Shown: one piece after another, positions 24,228 through 33,425 of the stretch
Layout of the letters: each line of letters opens with the position of its first letter
How positions within the stretch are numbered: position 1 is the first letter of the stretch
Assembly: GCA_016125585.1 (NCBI GenBank)
Contig: WGLL01000005.1
Location: 124,001 to 188,000, forward strand
Reading direction: 5' to 3'
Source: Caulobacter sp.
GTDB taxonomy: Bacteria > Pseudomonadota > Alphaproteobacteria > Caulobacterales > Caulobacteraceae
Length of the DNA: 64,000 nt
Position numbers and translations under genes: made by a program
The notes under the pieces: generated by a model
Databases searched by the model: none
What the model was told of the DNA's origin: nothing
The model's input: the letters and a program-made list of their open reading frames with translations, nothing else

Positions 24228-25654
24228 GGCCGCTCCTCCCCGCCACGTCCGTCTTCGCCGTCGTCATCGCCCGGCTCGCCTGAGGCCGCCGCCATCGGGG
24301 TGCCCGGCGCCCGGTCCTCGGGGGTTGGCGCCAGTTCCTCGGGCGCGGGACCCCGGCCCATCAGCCGAAGGATGTAGAGGGCCCCGCCGCTGAACACGAT
24401 GGCGTAGACGATCATGAAGCCGAGCAGGGAGGCGGAGACCTGGCCGGCGCCGACCGGCGAGACGGCGTCGCGGGTGCGCAGGACGCCGGTGATCACCCAC
24501 GGCTGCCGACCTGCCTCGGCGACGATCCAGCCGGCGATGACCGCGACGAACCCCATCGGCGCCATGAGCACGCTGGCCCGCAGGAACCAGCGGTCGGGCT
24601 CGCCCCCCGGCCTCAGGCAGCAGATCACGCCCCAGACGCCCAGGCCGATCATCGCCAGCCCCAGGCCGACCATGACGCGGAACGACCAGTAGACCAGGCC
24701 GACCACCGGCCAGTCCTCGCGCGGCCAGTCCTCCAGCCCCTGGATGACCGTGTCCTTCGGCACCCCCTGGATCAGGTTGCCGACCCCGGGAATGGCGATC
24801 TCGGCGTGGGTCTTGGCCGCCTCGCGGTCGGGCAGGCCGACCAGGCTCTGGGCCTGGTCCGGCCGCGTCTTCCAGTAGGCTTCGATGGCCGCCAGCTTCA
24901 GCGGTTGATGGACGCGGACCATCTCGCCGGACGCATGGCCGATGACCAACTGCAGCGGCGCGACGATGGCGAACATGCCGATGGCCATGCGCAGGGCCAT
25001 GCGGCTTTCCGGCTGTTCTGGATCGCGCAGCAGGACAAAGGCGCTGGCCCCGCCGACCGCCAGGGCGGTCGTCAGGAAGGCGGCCAGGGCCATGTGAGCC
25101 AGGCGGGTGGGGAAGGTTGGATTGAACACCACCGCCCACCAGTCGGTGGCCAGCAGGCTGCCGTCGGGCTGGATGGCGAAGCCGGCGGGGGCCTGCATCC
25201 AGCTGTTGGCCGAGATGATCCAGAAGGCCGAGATCAGGGTGCCCAGGGCGACCAGCACGGTGGCGGTGAAGTGCAGCCCCGGGCCGACCTTCTTCCAGCC
25301 GAACAGCATGATGCCGAGGAAGCTGGCCTCGAGGAAGAAGGCGGTCAGCACCTCGAAGGCCAGCAGCGGGCCGATCACCGGCGCCGAGGCCGAGGCGAAG
25401 ACGCTCCAGTTGGTGCCCAGCTGGTAGCTCATCACCACGCCCGAGACGACGCCCATGCCGAAGCTCAAGGCGAAGATCTTCACCCAGAAGAGGTAGAGGT
25501 TGCGGAACACCTGGCGGCGGGTGGTCAGCCACAGCCCTTCGAGCACCGCCAGCAGGCTGGCCAGCCCGATGGAGAAGCTTGGGAAGATGATGTGGAAGGC
25601 GATGGTGAAGGCGAACTGCAGCCTCGCCAGCACCAGCGCGTCAAGGTCCGTCAC
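24224..25654 (-). CDS. cydA: Cytochrome bd quinol oxidase subunit I (short Q-loop, CIO-like)
   Basis: Haem-bearing subunit of the terminal quinol oxidase, 476 residues. His21 in ARLQFAFTIAFHIIFPSFS corresponds to the high-spin haem b ligand. GFVAVIAGWIVAEAGRQPW carries the GRQPW signature and is followed by VITGVLRTRDAVSP. At 476 residues it is about 45 shorter than E. coli CydA, consistent with the short quinol loop of cyanide-insensitive-type enzymes; the DUF2474 companion agrees. The C-terminus is a Pro/Glu/Asp-rich tail. About 140 bases separate it from the ABC exporter gene upstream. Confidence 0.95.
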   Translation of the reverse strand: MTDLDALVLARLQFAFTIAFHIIFPSFSIGLASLLAVLEGLWLTTRRQVFRNLYLFWVKIFALSFGMGVVSGVVMSYQLGTNWSVFASASAPVIGPLLAFEVLTAFFLEASFLGIMLFGWKKVGPGLHFTATVLVALGTLISAFWIISANSWMQAPAGFAIQPDGSLLATDWWAVVFNPTFPTRLAHMALAAFLTTALAVGGASAFVLLRDPEQPESRMALRMAIGMFAIVAPLQLVIGHASGEMVRVHQPLKLAAIEAYWKTRPDQAQSLVGLPDREAAKTHAEIAIPGVGNLIQGVPKDTVIQGLEDWPREDWPVVGLVYWSFRVMVGLGLAMIGLGVWGVICCLRPGGEPDRWFLRASVLMAPMGFVAVIAGWIVAEAGRQPWVITGVLRTRDAVSPVGAGQVSASLLGFMIVYAIVFSGGALYILRLMGRGPAPEELAPTPEDRAPGTPMAAASGEPGDDDGEDGRGGEERP

Positions 25655-25791
25655 AGCCAGATTACGTCCGCCTTTGGACGCCCTTTTCGTCGAACAACTT
25701 CATCGAGCGGCGGCATCCAACGCCTTCAGGGGGCCGGCCGCAAGGCAAACCCCGGCGACATTGCGTCGCATCCCTTGCGGGAAAAGGGCTT

Positions 25792-27642
25792 TCAGGCGGC
25801 GTTGGCGGCGAACTGCAGGCCCGCGAGCTTGGCGTAGAGGCCGCCGCGCTCGACCAGCTCGGCGTGGGTTCCCTCCTCGACGATCCGGCCGTCCTCCATC
25901 ACCAGGATGCGGTCGGCCCGCAGGACGGTGGCCAGCCGGTGGGCGATGACCAGGGTGGTGCGGCCTTCCATGGCCTCGTCGAGGGCCTTCTGGACCAGAC
26001 GCTCGCTTTCGGCGTCGAGGGCGCTGGTCGCCTCATCGAGGAGCAGGATCGGGGCCTCGCGGACCAGGGCGCGGGCGATGGCCAGCCGCTGCTTCTGGCC
26101 GCCCGACAGGGTCTTGGCCCGTTCGCCGACGGCGCTGTCGTAGCCTTCCGGCAAGGCGCTGATGAAGCCGTCGGCCTCGGCCTGCAGCGCCGCGGCGGCG
26201 ATGGCCGCGTCGTCGGCCGTCTCGCGTCCGAAGCGGATGTTGTCGCGGGCCGAGCCGGAGAACAGGGCGGCGTCTTGGGCGACCAGGGCCATGCGCGAGC
26301 GGACCGCGCCGGGATCGGCCTTGCGGAGGTCGACGCCGTCGAGGCGGATGGACCCGCTCTGCGGATCATAGAAGCGCAGCAGCAGCCGGAAGACGGTGCT
26401 CTTGCCGGCCCCGGACGGGCCGACGAGGGCGACGGTCTCGCCGGGTCGGACGATGAAGCTGAGCCCCTTGAGGGCCGCCAGGTCCGGCCGCCCCGGATAG
26501 GCGAAGGTGACGTCGTCGAAGACCACCTCGCCCCGGGCCGGTTCCGGCAGCACCACCGGCAGGGCGGGCGCGGCGATGTTGGGTTTCGAGGCCAGCAGCT
26601 CGCTGATCCGCTGCATGGCGCCGGAGGCCTTCTGCACATCGCCCCAGACCTCGCCCAGCATGCCGACCGAACTGGCCGCCATCACCGACAGGAAGACGAA
26701 CTGCAGCAGGGTGCCGCCGGTCATCTCGCCGGCCAGCACCGAGCGGGCGCCGACCCACAGCACGATGGTCACGCCGCCGAAGATCAGGGCCATGACCAGC
26801 AGGGTCATGGTGGCGCGGGCCTTGACCCGGGCCATGGAGCGGCCGAACGCCAGCTCGACGGCCTCGCCGAAGCGGTCTCCGGCATAGCGCTCGCGGCCGA
26901 AGGCCTGGACGGTCTCCAGCGCATCCAGGCTCTCGCCGGCGTAGGCCACGGCGTCGGCGAAGCGGTCCTGGGCCTCGGTGGAGAGTTTGCGCACCCGGCG
27001 GCCGAAGATGAACATCGGGGCGATGACCACCGGGGCCAGCAGCATCACGAACAGGGTCAGGGTCAGGCTGACGTGGGCCAGAAGGATGGTGGCCCCGATC
27101 AGGGAAAACAGATTGCGCAGGGCGATCGAGGCGGAGGAGCCGACCAGGGTCTCGATCAGGGTGATGTCGGTGGTCATCCGCGACAGCACCTCGCCGGTTC
27201 GGGTCTTGAGGAAGAAGGCCGGGTCCAGGGTCAGGATGTGGCGATAGAGCGCCTTGCGCACATCGGCCACTACCCGCTCGCCCAGGCGGCTGATGAAGTA
27301 GAACCGAAAGGCGGTGCTGACCGCCAGGGTCAGGGCCACCCCGCCCAGGGCCAGGAACACCTGGTTGAGATTGCTGGCGGCGCCGGACAGGAAGCCCTGA
27401 TCGACCACGGCCTTGGCGGCGGCGGTGAGGCCCAGGGTGGCGCTGACCGAGATCACCAGGAAGAAGAAGGCGCCGGCGGCGTAGGGCCAGTGAACGCGGA
27501 TGAAGGGAAACAGGGTGGCCAGGTTGCGGACGTCGCGGGACTTGGGCCGGCGGGCCGCATCCTCGTGGATGGAGGTGATCAGCGCCGCCCCGGCGCCGGG
27601 CCGGCCGTCGAGAGTAGCCTGATCAATTTCTGTGTTGCTCAT
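25792..27642 (-). CDS. ABC exporter, fused permease-ATPase (MsbA-like)
   Basis: Homodimeric-type exporter half with a six-span membrane domain (about residues 45-340) and an ATPase domain (about 370-610), 616 residues. Walker A is [15 protein letters not shown], the ABC signature [15 protein letters not shown], Walker [13 protein letters not shown], and the switch His is in IAHRLATVL. It is not a CydC/CydD pair despite lying upstream of cydA: one gene only, and no CydDC-specific feature was recognised. The substrate could be lipid or drug. Confidence 0.92.
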   Translation of the reverse strand: MSNTEIDQATLDGRPGAGAALITSIHEDAARRPKSRDVRNLATLFPFIRVHWPYAAGAFFFLVISVSATLGLTAAAKAVVDQGFLSGAASNLNQVFLALGGVALTLAVSTAFRFYFISRLGERVVADVRKALYRHILTLDPAFFLKTRTGEVLSRMTTDITLIETLVGSSASIALRNLFSLIGATILLAHVSLTLTLFVMLLAPVVIAPMFIFGRRVRKLSTEAQDRFADAVAYAGESLDALETVQAFGRERYAGDRFGEAVELAFGRSMARVKARATMTLLVMALIFGGVTIVLWVGARSVLAGEMTGGTLLQFVFLSVMAASSVGMLGEVWGDVQKASGAMQRISELLASKPNIAAPALPVVLPEPARGEVVFDDVTFAYPGRPDLAALKGLSFIVRPGETVALVGPSGAGKSTVFRLLLRFYDPQSGSIRLDGVDLRKADPGAVRSRMALVAQDAALFSGSARDNIRFGRETADDAAIAAAALQAEADGFISALPEGYDSAVGERAKTLSGGQKQRLAIARALVREAPILLLDEATSALDAESERLVQKALDEAMEGRTTLVIAHRLATVLRADRILVMEDGRIVEEGTHAELVERGGLYAKLAGLQFAANAA

Positions 27643-27773
27643 TACATTTCCCTGGCCGGGGAGTTTGCCCCCGACGCTTGCCTTGTCGCGCCGCCTTCTG
27701 TATAGCCGCGCGTCTCCGGGGGCGACCCCGCACCCAACTCAATTACCGAACATTAAGTCGGTTGGACCGCCCG

Positions 27774-27998
27774 ATGAAACAAGACACCCATCCCGACTAT
27801 CACTTCATCACCGTCGTGATGACCGATGGCACCAGCTACCAGACCCGCTCGACGATGGGCAAAGAGGGCGCGACCCTCAACCTGGACATCGACCCCTCGA
27901 CCCACCCGGCCTGGACCGGCGGCAACCAGCACCTGCTGGACCGCGGCGGCCGCGTCAGCCGCTTCAACGCCAAGTTCGGCGCCTTCACCAAGAAGTAG
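27774..27998 (+). CDS. rpmE: Ribosomal protein L31
   Basis: 74-residue protein of the large ribosomal subunit. [19 protein letters not shown] and the conserved [20 protein letters not shown] followed by FNAKF identify L31. It has no Cys, so it is the zinc-free form. It diverges from the ABC exporter gene and is followed by a clear intrinsic terminator at 28028-28060. Confidence 0.98.
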   Translation: MKQDTHPDYHFITVVMTDGTSYQTRSTMGKEGATLNLDIDPSTHPAWTGGNQHLLDRGGRVSRFNAKFGAFTKK

Positions 27999-28027
27999 GC
28001 TCAGGGCGCTGCGGCGCGACCGAGATT

Positions 28028-28060
28028 AGCCGGCCCGCGGGATCGCGAGCCGGCTTTTTT
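28028..28060 (+). terminator. Intrinsic terminator of rpmE
   Basis: AGCCGGC (28028-28034) pairs with GCCGGCT (28049-28055), immediately followed by a T-run to 28060. It begins 30 bases after the rpmE stop. Confidence 0.9.
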
Positions 28061-28349
28061 CGTTTGGGGATCGCGGCCCGCTATCAGCGAAGCGGGCGAC
28101 ATTATACCGCGAGCGGCCACACAGGCGGAATCAGGCCGTCACCAATGACAGGCCTCTCGAAACGCCCGGATTGCTGGCTTTTGCGTCGCCTCGGCCGTTG
28201 CAATCGTGGGGCGCGGCGTAGGCGCCGCGTAGGCCGGAGCGCTGGAAATGTTGGCCGCCTGTGGCAGGCCGTGTCCCAAGGCCGACCACGGCCGCAAGGG
28301 CGTCCGCGATCATCAACAGACACGGCTGAATTGTCGTCGCCTGGCGGCG
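28061..28349. other. Intergenic region between rpmE and rcdA
   Basis: No supported gene. A minus-strand frame at 28131-28316 lacks an RBS and protein-like composition. The region holds a second copy of the dispersed 26-bp repeat at 28212-28237 and may be an eroded repeat element of about 100 bases. Confidence 0.5.
28212..28237 (+). repeat. Dispersed 26-bp repeat with internal hairpin, copy 2
   Basis: CGCGGCGTAGGCGCCGCGTA then GGCCGG, matching 24 of 26 bases of the minus-strand copy at 13365-13390. The flanks share further short matches such as CGTGG before it and GGAAATGT after it. Confidence 0.65.
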
Positions 28350-28871
28350 TCAGGCCTCGACGCCGCCGAAGGCGTCGCGCAGCCGGTCGAACTGGCTGAG
28401 CACGGCGTTGGGCAGTTCCGTCTCCGCCGCCTCGACATACATCCGGCGATCCAGGTGGCGGACGCGCTCATACAGGCGGCCCGAGCGGTCCATCAGGGCC
28501 AGCAGGCCGAGCGGCAGAATTTCCTCGGTCGGTTCGGCCATGCAGACGGCCTCGGCGCCGAGGCGATAGCGCTCCTCGCAGGCGGCGTCCGGCTCCATAT
28601 CGCCCTCGCGGACGGCCCGCTGCACCAGCAGCCAGCTGGCTACCTGCATCAGCCGGGTGGTCAGGCGCATGCTCTCGGACGCATAGGCCAGGGCGGCGTT
28701 GCGGCTCAGCAGCTTGGAGTCCTGGCGGCCGGCGCCGTCCAGATAGGCGGCGGTTTCCTCGACGAGGTCCATGCCTTCCTGGAAGGTCCGCTCGAAGAGC
28801 TCCGAGCGGGCGAAATCGGCGATCACGCCCGCCCGCCACGGCGCCGTCGCCAGCGCGCCTAGATCGTTCAT
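28350..28871 (-). CDS. rcdA: RcdA, adaptor for regulated ClpXP proteolysis of CtrA (DUF1465)
   Basis: Cell-cycle proteolysis adaptor that in Caulobacter works with CpdR and PopA to deliver CtrA and other substrates to ClpXP at the cell pole. 173 residues, all helical. Highly conserved segments: FARSELFERTFQEGMDLVEE, TAAYLDGAGR, ESMRLTTRLMQVASWLLVQR and ALMDRSGRLYERVRHLDRRM. The start is ATG 28871, giving MNDLGALATAP as in relatives; the longer frame to 28901 is not favoured. The DUF1192 gene and divergent oxidoreductase beside it fit the Caulobacter neighbourhood. Confidence 0.93.
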   Translation of the reverse strand: MNDLGALATAPWRAGVIADFARSELFERTFQEGMDLVEETAAYLDGAGRQDSKLLSRNAALAYASESMRLTTRLMQVASWLLVQRAVREGDMEPDAACEERYRLGAEAVCMAEPTEEILPLGLLALMDRSGRLYERVRHLDRRMYVEAAETELPNAVLSQFDRLRDAFGGVEA

Positions 28872-28973
28872 GAAAACTCTGCCCCTAAAGCTGCGATACA
28901 AAGCGGCAGCACTCGCCGCCCTGTGATCCGGAGTGCAACGCCCGTGCCAAACCCGCCCTGATACGCTCCGTGC

Positions 28974-29183
28974 TCAGCCGTTCTTGAAGTTGAAAAACGC
29001 GTCGGCGGCCGATTTTCCCGCCTGTTTCTTGTCGATCTGCGCTTGGCTGCGGGCAATTTCGGCCCTCAGGACCTCGATCCGCTCCTCCAGCTCGGAGACG
29101 CCGTAGATCTCCAGATCCTCGCGTCCCAGCGCGACCAGCGCATCGCCTCGGCCGGGTCTCGGGCCCAGGGGTTCATCCATCAT
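28974..29183 (-). CDS. DUF1192 family small coiled-coil protein
   Basis: 69 residues. The pattern GREDLEIYGVSELEERIEVL then RAEIARSQAQIDKKQAGKSA with a C-terminal AFF is typical of DUF1192. The middle forms a short coiled coil. GAGAGGCGGCG precedes the start, which has two consecutive ATG codons. It lies upstream of rcdA on the same strand, about 100 bases apart, and is probably cotranscribed. Function unknown. Confidence 0.88.
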   Translation of the reverse strand: MMDEPLGPRPGRGDALVALGREDLEIYGVSELEERIEVLRAEIARSQAQIDKKQAGKSAADAFFNFKNG

Positions 29184-29271
29184 CGCCGCCTCTCCCTATC
29201 GCGAAAGTCCGGGTTCTGGCCTATCTGACGCCGCAACAGCTGTTCACGCAAGCCTTGGAAGCGAGCCCGAG

Positions 29272-30249
29272 ATGACCGACACCACCATGACCGTGATCGA
29301 GATCGAGGGCGGCAAGGGCCCCGCCAAGGCGCTGCGCCCCGAAACGGCGCCCATTCCCGTGGCGGGCGAGGGCGATGTCCTGATCCGGGTCAGGGCGGCG
29401 GGGGTCAACCGTCCAGACATCATCCAGCGCCTGGGATTCTACCCGGCGCCGCCCGGCGCGCCGACGACCCTGGGGCTGGAAGTGGCGGGCGAGGTGGTCA
29501 AGGCCGCCGGGCGCTGGAAGGCCGGCGACCGGGTCTGCGCCCTGCTGGGCGGCGGCGGCTACGCCGAATACGCCGCCGTCGATGCGCGGCATGCCCTGCC
29601 GATTCCCGAAGGCCTGGATTTCGTTCATGCCGCCGGTCTGCCAGAGACGGTGTTCACCGTCTTCGTCAACGTCTTCGAGCACGGGGGACTGAAGGCCGGC
29701 GAGACCCTGCTGCTGCACGGCGCCACCTCCGGCATCGGGGTCACCGCCATCCAGATGGCCAAGGCGGCCGGCGCCAAGGTGATCGCCACCGGCCGGGGCG
29801 CCGACAAGGCGGCCCAGGCCCTGGCGCTGGGCGCCGATGTGGCGGTGGATTCCTCGACCGAGGACTTCGAGGCCGTGGTCAAGGCCAACGGCGGCGCCGA
29901 TGTGGTGCTCGACATGGTCGGGGCCAGCTATTTCGCCAAGAACCTCGAGGCGCTGAACACCGGCGGGCGGATCGTCTACATCGCCTCCCTGGGCGGCGGG
30001 ACCCTGGAGGTTCCGATCATGAAGATCATGCAGAAGCGGGCGGTGATCACCGGCTCGACCCTGCGGCCGCGCGACGCCGATGAGAAGGCCCGCATCGCCG
30101 CCCGGGTGGAAGAGATCGTCTGGCCGTGGATCGCGGCCGGCAAGGTCCGCTGCGTGGTCGACAAGACCTTCCCGCTGGCGGAGGCGGCGGCGGCGCATGC
30201 CTGGCTCGAGGGCGGGGCGCATGTGGGCAAGGTCGTGCTGACGGTTTAG
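29272..30249 (+). CDS. NAD(P)H quinone oxidoreductase, PIG3 family
   Basis: Zinc-free medium-chain reductase of 325 residues, expected to reduce quinones with NADPH. The N-terminal domain has VRAAGVNRPDIIQRLGFYP and GLEVAGEVVKAAGRWKAGDR; the nucleotide site is LLHGATSGIGVTAIQMAKAA. FAKNLEALNTGGRIVYIASL and PRDADEKARIAA match the PIG3 (TIGR02824) branch. It is divergent from the DUF1192-rcdA pair, leaving an 88-base promoter region. Confidence 0.9.
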   Translation: MTDTTMTVIEIEGGKGPAKALRPETAPIPVAGEGDVLIRVRAAGVNRPDIIQRLGFYPAPPGAPTTLGLEVAGEVVKAAGRWKAGDRVCALLGGGGYAEYAAVDARHALPIPEGLDFVHAAGLPETVFTVFVNVFEHGGLKAGETLLLHGATSGIGVTAIQMAKAAGAKVIATGRGADKAAQALALGADVAVDSSTEDFEAVVKANGGADVVLDMVGASYFAKNLEALNTGGRIVYIASLGGGTLEVPIMKIMQKRAVITGSTLRPRDADEKARIAARVEEIVWPWIAAGKVRCVVDKTFPLAEAAAAHAWLEGGAHVGKVVLTV

Positions 30250-30258
30250 CCCCTTCGC

Positions 30259-30387
30259 CGTCATCCTCGGGCTTGTCCCGAGGACCCCTGGCGGCGCTCG
30301 ACCAGAGGTCGCCCGGCGTCCCCAGCTCTTTCAGCCGCTGTCTGGGCGGCGGACGAATGGGTCCTCGGGACAAGCCCGAGGATGACG
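30259..30387. repeat. Perfect 29-bp inverted repeat with nested palindromes
   Basis: Bases 30259-30287 are the exact reverse complement of 30359-30387. Each arm contains CCTCGGGCTTGTCCCGAGG or its complement, itself a 7-bp-arm palindrome. The 71 bases between the arms hold no gene. This is a paired-palindrome (BIME-like) unit after the oxidoreductase gene and may act as a terminator between convergent genes. Confidence 0.85.
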
Positions 30388-30513
30388 GGAGAAAGCGGGA
30401 CGCGGGCTGCTCAGGACGACGAAGGACGGGGGGAGCCCACCCAATTTTCGTCATGCTGAGCAGCGAGCCGACAGGATCGCGTGAGGAAGCACGCAAACCC
30501 GGAGCACCCGCCG

Positions 30514-31314
30514 CTAAGCCACCGACTGCAGCTTCTCGAGCATCAGCGGGTGCATCTCGAGATTGCCGGCCAGGATCGAGCCCTTGTCCAGCATGTCCTC
30601 GCCGCCGTCGAGATCGGTGACCTTGCCGCCGGCCTCGGTGATCAGCAGCAGCCCCGCCGCAATGTCCCAGCTCTTCAGCCCGCGCTCCCAGAAGCCGTCG
30701 TAGCGGCCGGCCGCGACCCAGGCCAGGTCCAGAGCCGCCGAGCCGAAGCGGCGGACGCCGGCGACCCGCTGGGTCATCTGGTGCAGCTCCTTGAGGAACT
30801 GGGCGTGGCCGGGCTTGCCGAGGAAGGGGATGCCGGTGGCCAGCAGGGCGTCGTCCAGGCGATTGCGGGCGGCGACGCGCAGTCGGCGCTCGGCGCCCAG
30901 CCAGGCGCCCTTGCCCTTTTCAGCCCAGTAGAGGTCGGCGGTGATCGGGTTGTAGGTCACCGCGGCGACGATCTGGCCCTCGCGCTGCAGGGCGATGTTG
31001 ACCGCAAAGTGGGGGATGGCGTGGATGAAGTTGGTGGTGCCGTCCAGCGGGTCGACGATCCAGGTGTGGGTCTTGTCGGTGCCCTCGATCATGCCGCGTT
31101 CCTCGCCCAGGAAGCCATAGCCGGGGCGGGCCTTGGTCAGGGCCTCGAACAGGGCCTGCTCGGCCTTGAGGTCGGCGGCGGTGACGAAGTCGCTGGCCGA
31201 GCCCTTGCGGGAGACCTGCAGCTCGCCAACCTCGCCGAAGTCGCGGGCCATGGTCTTGCCGGTCTTGCGGGCGGCCTCGATCATCACATTGATCAGGGGA
31301 GAGGTGGCGGGCAT
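30514..31314 (-). CDS. suhB: Inositol monophosphatase family protein (SuhB-like)
   Basis: Mg-dependent phosphatase of 266 residues. The metal-binding motifs are complete: GFLGEERG, WIVDPLDGTTNFIHAIPHF and the C-terminal SWDIAAGLLLITEAGGKVTD. In bacteria SuhB also assists transcription antitermination at rRNA operons; which role applies here is unknown. Start MPATSPLINVMIEAARKTGK is typical. It lies 66 bases downstream of thiE on the same strand. Confidence 0.93.
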   Translation of the reverse strand: MPATSPLINVMIEAARKTGKTMARDFGEVGELQVSRKGSASDFVTAADLKAEQALFEALTKARPGYGFLGEERGMIEGTDKTHTWIVDPLDGTTNFIHAIPHFAVNIALQREGQIVAAVTYNPITADLYWAEKGKGAWLGAERRLRVAARNRLDDALLATGIPFLGKPGHAQFLKELHQMTQRVAGVRRFGSAALDLAWVAAGRYDGFWERGLKSWDIAAGLLLITEAGGKVTDLDGGEDMLDKGSILAGNLEMHPLMLEKLQSVA

Positions 31315-31380
31315 GTCAGAAGGGTCTCGAAAAAAGGTCGCGGAACCTAGCGACGAGGGGGTGTGAAAGCAAGGTAAGGG

Positions 31381-32034
31381 TCAGGGCGCGGGGCGCGCCG
31401 CCAGGCCCCGGGCGATGGCAGCCTCGATGGCGGCGACCGCGGCGGCCGGGCCCTCCGGATGGTTCCAGACCCCGCCGCAGACGGCCAGGAAGTCGGCGCC
31501 GGCGGCGGCCAGGCCCTCGGCGTTGCCGGCGGTGATCCCGCCGATGGCGACGCAGGGAATCTCCATCGCCTCCTGCCAGATGGACAGGATTTCCGGCTCC
31601 GGCCGGTGCAGGGTTTCCTTGGTCGTGGTCGGGAAGAAGGCGCCGAAGGCGACGTAGTCGGCGCCGCCCTCGGCCGCTTCCATGGCCAGGTGGCGGCTGT
31701 CGTGACAGGTAACGCCGATCATCGCGTCCTTGCCCATGATGCGGCGGGCCTCGGCAAGGGGCGCGTCGGTCTGGCCGATATGGACCCCGTCGCAGCCCAG
31801 CCGCTTGGCCAGGGCCGGGTCGTCGTTGAGGATGACCGCCACGTCGCGACCGTGACACATTGGCGTCACCAGGTCGACGACCGCGGCGATGACCTGCTCG
31901 GGCTGATCCTTCAGCCGCACCTGCAGCGCCGCGACATCGCCCGCGTCCAGGGCGGCCGCCAGTTGATGGCCGAAGGCGGCCAGGTCGTCGATGACGGGCG
32001 GGGTGATCAGATAGAGGCGGCAGTCGGCGGTCAT
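31381..32034 (-). CDS. thiE: Thiamine phosphate synthase
   Basis: Joins the thiazole and pyrimidine moieties of thiamine. 217-residue TIM barrel: [12 protein letters not shown] at strand 1, [44 protein letters not shown], and [13 protein letters not shown]. The motif GVTCH where many ThiE have GVS(C/T)H is within family variation. No thiamine-pyrophosphate riboswitch was recognised upstream, and other thi genes are absent from the window. Confidence 0.9.
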   Translation of the reverse strand: MTADCRLYLITPPVIDDLAAFGHQLAAALDAGDVAALQVRLKDQPEQVIAAVVDLVTPMCHGRDVAVILNDDPALAKRLGCDGVHIGQTDAPLAEARRIMGKDAMIGVTCHDSRHLAMEAAEGGADYVAFGAFFPTTTKETLHRPEPEILSIWQEAMEIPCVAIGGITAGNAEGLAAAGADFLAVCGGVWNHPEGPAAAVAAIEAAIARGLAARPAP

Positions 32035-32183
32035 AGGCGCGGTTTAGCGCACAGCGAAGATGCGCCCAACAAGTTCCTCGCCCCGGGGCGCGCCTGGTCT
32101 GGGGCAGCGCAGGAAGAGGCTTTGACTGCCGCTGCGTGAGGGGTTCACCTTTGCGGAAAGCAAAAGACTTCCGGGAGACGCGC

Positions 32184-33308
32184 GTGAATTTCGATTTTTC
32201 CGATGAGCAGAAACAACTCCGCGACGAAGCGCGGCGGTTTCTGAGCGATCGCTGCCCGACCACCGCGGTGCGGGCCGTTCTGGAAGGCCCCGAGCCCTAT
32301 GACAAGGCGCTGTGGAAGGGCCTGGCCGAGATGGGCTTCCTCGGCGCCGCCATCCCCGAGGCATTCGGCGGCGTCGGTCTCGGCCATCTCGAGCTTTGCG
32401 TCATCGCCGAGGAACTGGGCCGGGCGCTTGCCCCCGTGCCGATGGCCTCGTCCATCTATCTGGCCGCCGAGTTCCTGATGGTCGCCGGCTCGCAGGCCCA
32501 GAAGGAAGCCTGGTTGCCGAAGCTGGCCTCGGGCGAGGCGATCGGAACCTTCGCCCTGGCCGAAGGGGTCGGGCGGGTGACGGAGGCGGGTCTCAAGGCC
32601 ACGGTCGCCGGCGGCAAGCTGTCGGGCGCCAAGGTTCCCGTCCCGGACGGCGACATCGCCGACCTTGTCGTGGTCGCCGCCCGCAGCGGCGGGCAGGTCG
32701 GCCTGTTCCTGGTGGATCTCAATGGCCCCGGCGTGAGCCGCGAGGCCGTCGACAGCATCGACCCCAGCCGCAGCCAGGCCAGGATCACCTTTGACGCCGC
32801 GCCGGCCGAGCCGCTGGGCGTCGCCGGCGAGGGCTGGCGCATCGCCGCAGACGTCATGGACCGGGCCGCCGTGCTGGTGGCCTTTGAACAGGTCGGCGGG
32901 GCGGACCGGGCCCTGGAGATGGGCCGGGACTACGCCCTCGAGCGGATGGCTTTTGGTCGTCAGATCGGCAGCTTCCAGGCCATCAAGCACATGCTGGCCG
33001 ACATGTATGTCGCCGCCACGCTTGCCCGCTCCAACGCCTACTACGGCGCCTGGGCCCTCTCGACCGACTCGCCGGAACTTCCCGTGGCGGCGGCGACGGC
33101 GCGGGTCAGCGCCACCGACGCCTTCCAGCACTGCGCCAAGAACAACATCCAGGTGCACGGCGGCATGGGCTTCACCTGGGCCTTCGACTGCCACCTGTTC
33201 TACCGGCGGTCCAACGCCCTGGCTCTGGGGCTCGGCTCCAAGTCGACCTGGGAAGACCTGCTGATCGACAGGCTGAGAAAGAGGAACGAGGCGCCCGCCG
33301 CCGCTTGA
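32184..33308 (+). CDS. Acyl-CoA dehydrogenase, subunit-like, lacking the usual catalytic Glu motif
   Basis: FAD-dependent acyl-CoA dehydrogenase family, 374 residues. Seen: VNFDFSDEQKQLRDEARRFL, LAEMGFLGAAIPEAFGGVGL, FALAEGVGRVTEAG, YALERMAFGRQIGSFQAIKH and VHGGMGFTWAFDCHLFYRR. In FTWAFD an Ala replaces the Glu common in related proteins, and the C-terminus lacks the YEGT-like motif, so this may be the non-catalytic half of a heteromeric enzyme. GTG 32184 has GGGAG six bases upstream. The second dehydrogenase follows after a repeat. Confidence 0.88.
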   Translation: MNFDFSDEQKQLRDEARRFLSDRCPTTAVRAVLEGPEPYDKALWKGLAEMGFLGAAIPEAFGGVGLGHLELCVIAEELGRALAPVPMASSIYLAAEFLMVAGSQAQKEAWLPKLASGEAIGTFALAEGVGRVTEAGLKATVAGGKLSGAKVPVPDGDIADLVVVAARSGGQVGLFLVDLNGPGVSREAVDSIDPSRSQARITFDAAPAEPLGVAGEGWRIAADVMDRAAVLVAFEQVGGADRALEMGRDYALERMAFGRQIGSFQAIKHMLADMYVAATLARSNAYYGAWALSTDSPELPVAAATARVSATDAFQHCAKNNIQVHGGMGFTWAFDCHLFYRRSNALALGLGSKSTWEDLLIDRLRKRNEAPAAA

Positions 33309-33326
33309 ACTCCACTGATCCCGCAT

Positions 33327-33400
33327 CCCCGGCGAAGGCCGGGGCCCAGATGAAAACCACCACCGCCCGCAGATGACCCTGGATCCCGGCCTTCGCCGGG
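33327..33400. repeat. Paired palindromic repeat, CCCCGGCGAAGGCCGGGG family, copy 2
   Basis: CCCCGGCGAAGGCCGGGG at 33327-33344 and the inverted CCCGGCCTTCGCCGGG at 33385-33400, with GGGGCCCA and GGATCCCGG flanks exactly as at 13164-13259. It lies between two same-strand acyl-CoA dehydrogenase genes and could set differential mRNA stability or separate their transcription. Confidence 0.8.
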
Positions 33401-33425
33401 AAGGCGGTGGAAGGGAGAGCCAATC

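Noticed and set aside
25792..27642. CydCD-type transporter serving cytochrome bd
   Set aside because: Only one fused gene is present and no CydDC-specific feature was recognised; an MsbA-like exporter fits better.
25864..27705. 613-codon plus-strand open frame opposite the ABC exporter
   Set aside because: Antisense to intact Walker A, signature and Walker B motifs; no protein-like features of its own.
28131..28316. 61-codon minus-strand frame between rpmE and rcdA
   Set aside because: No RBS, no recognised motif, and it runs through a dispersed repeat.
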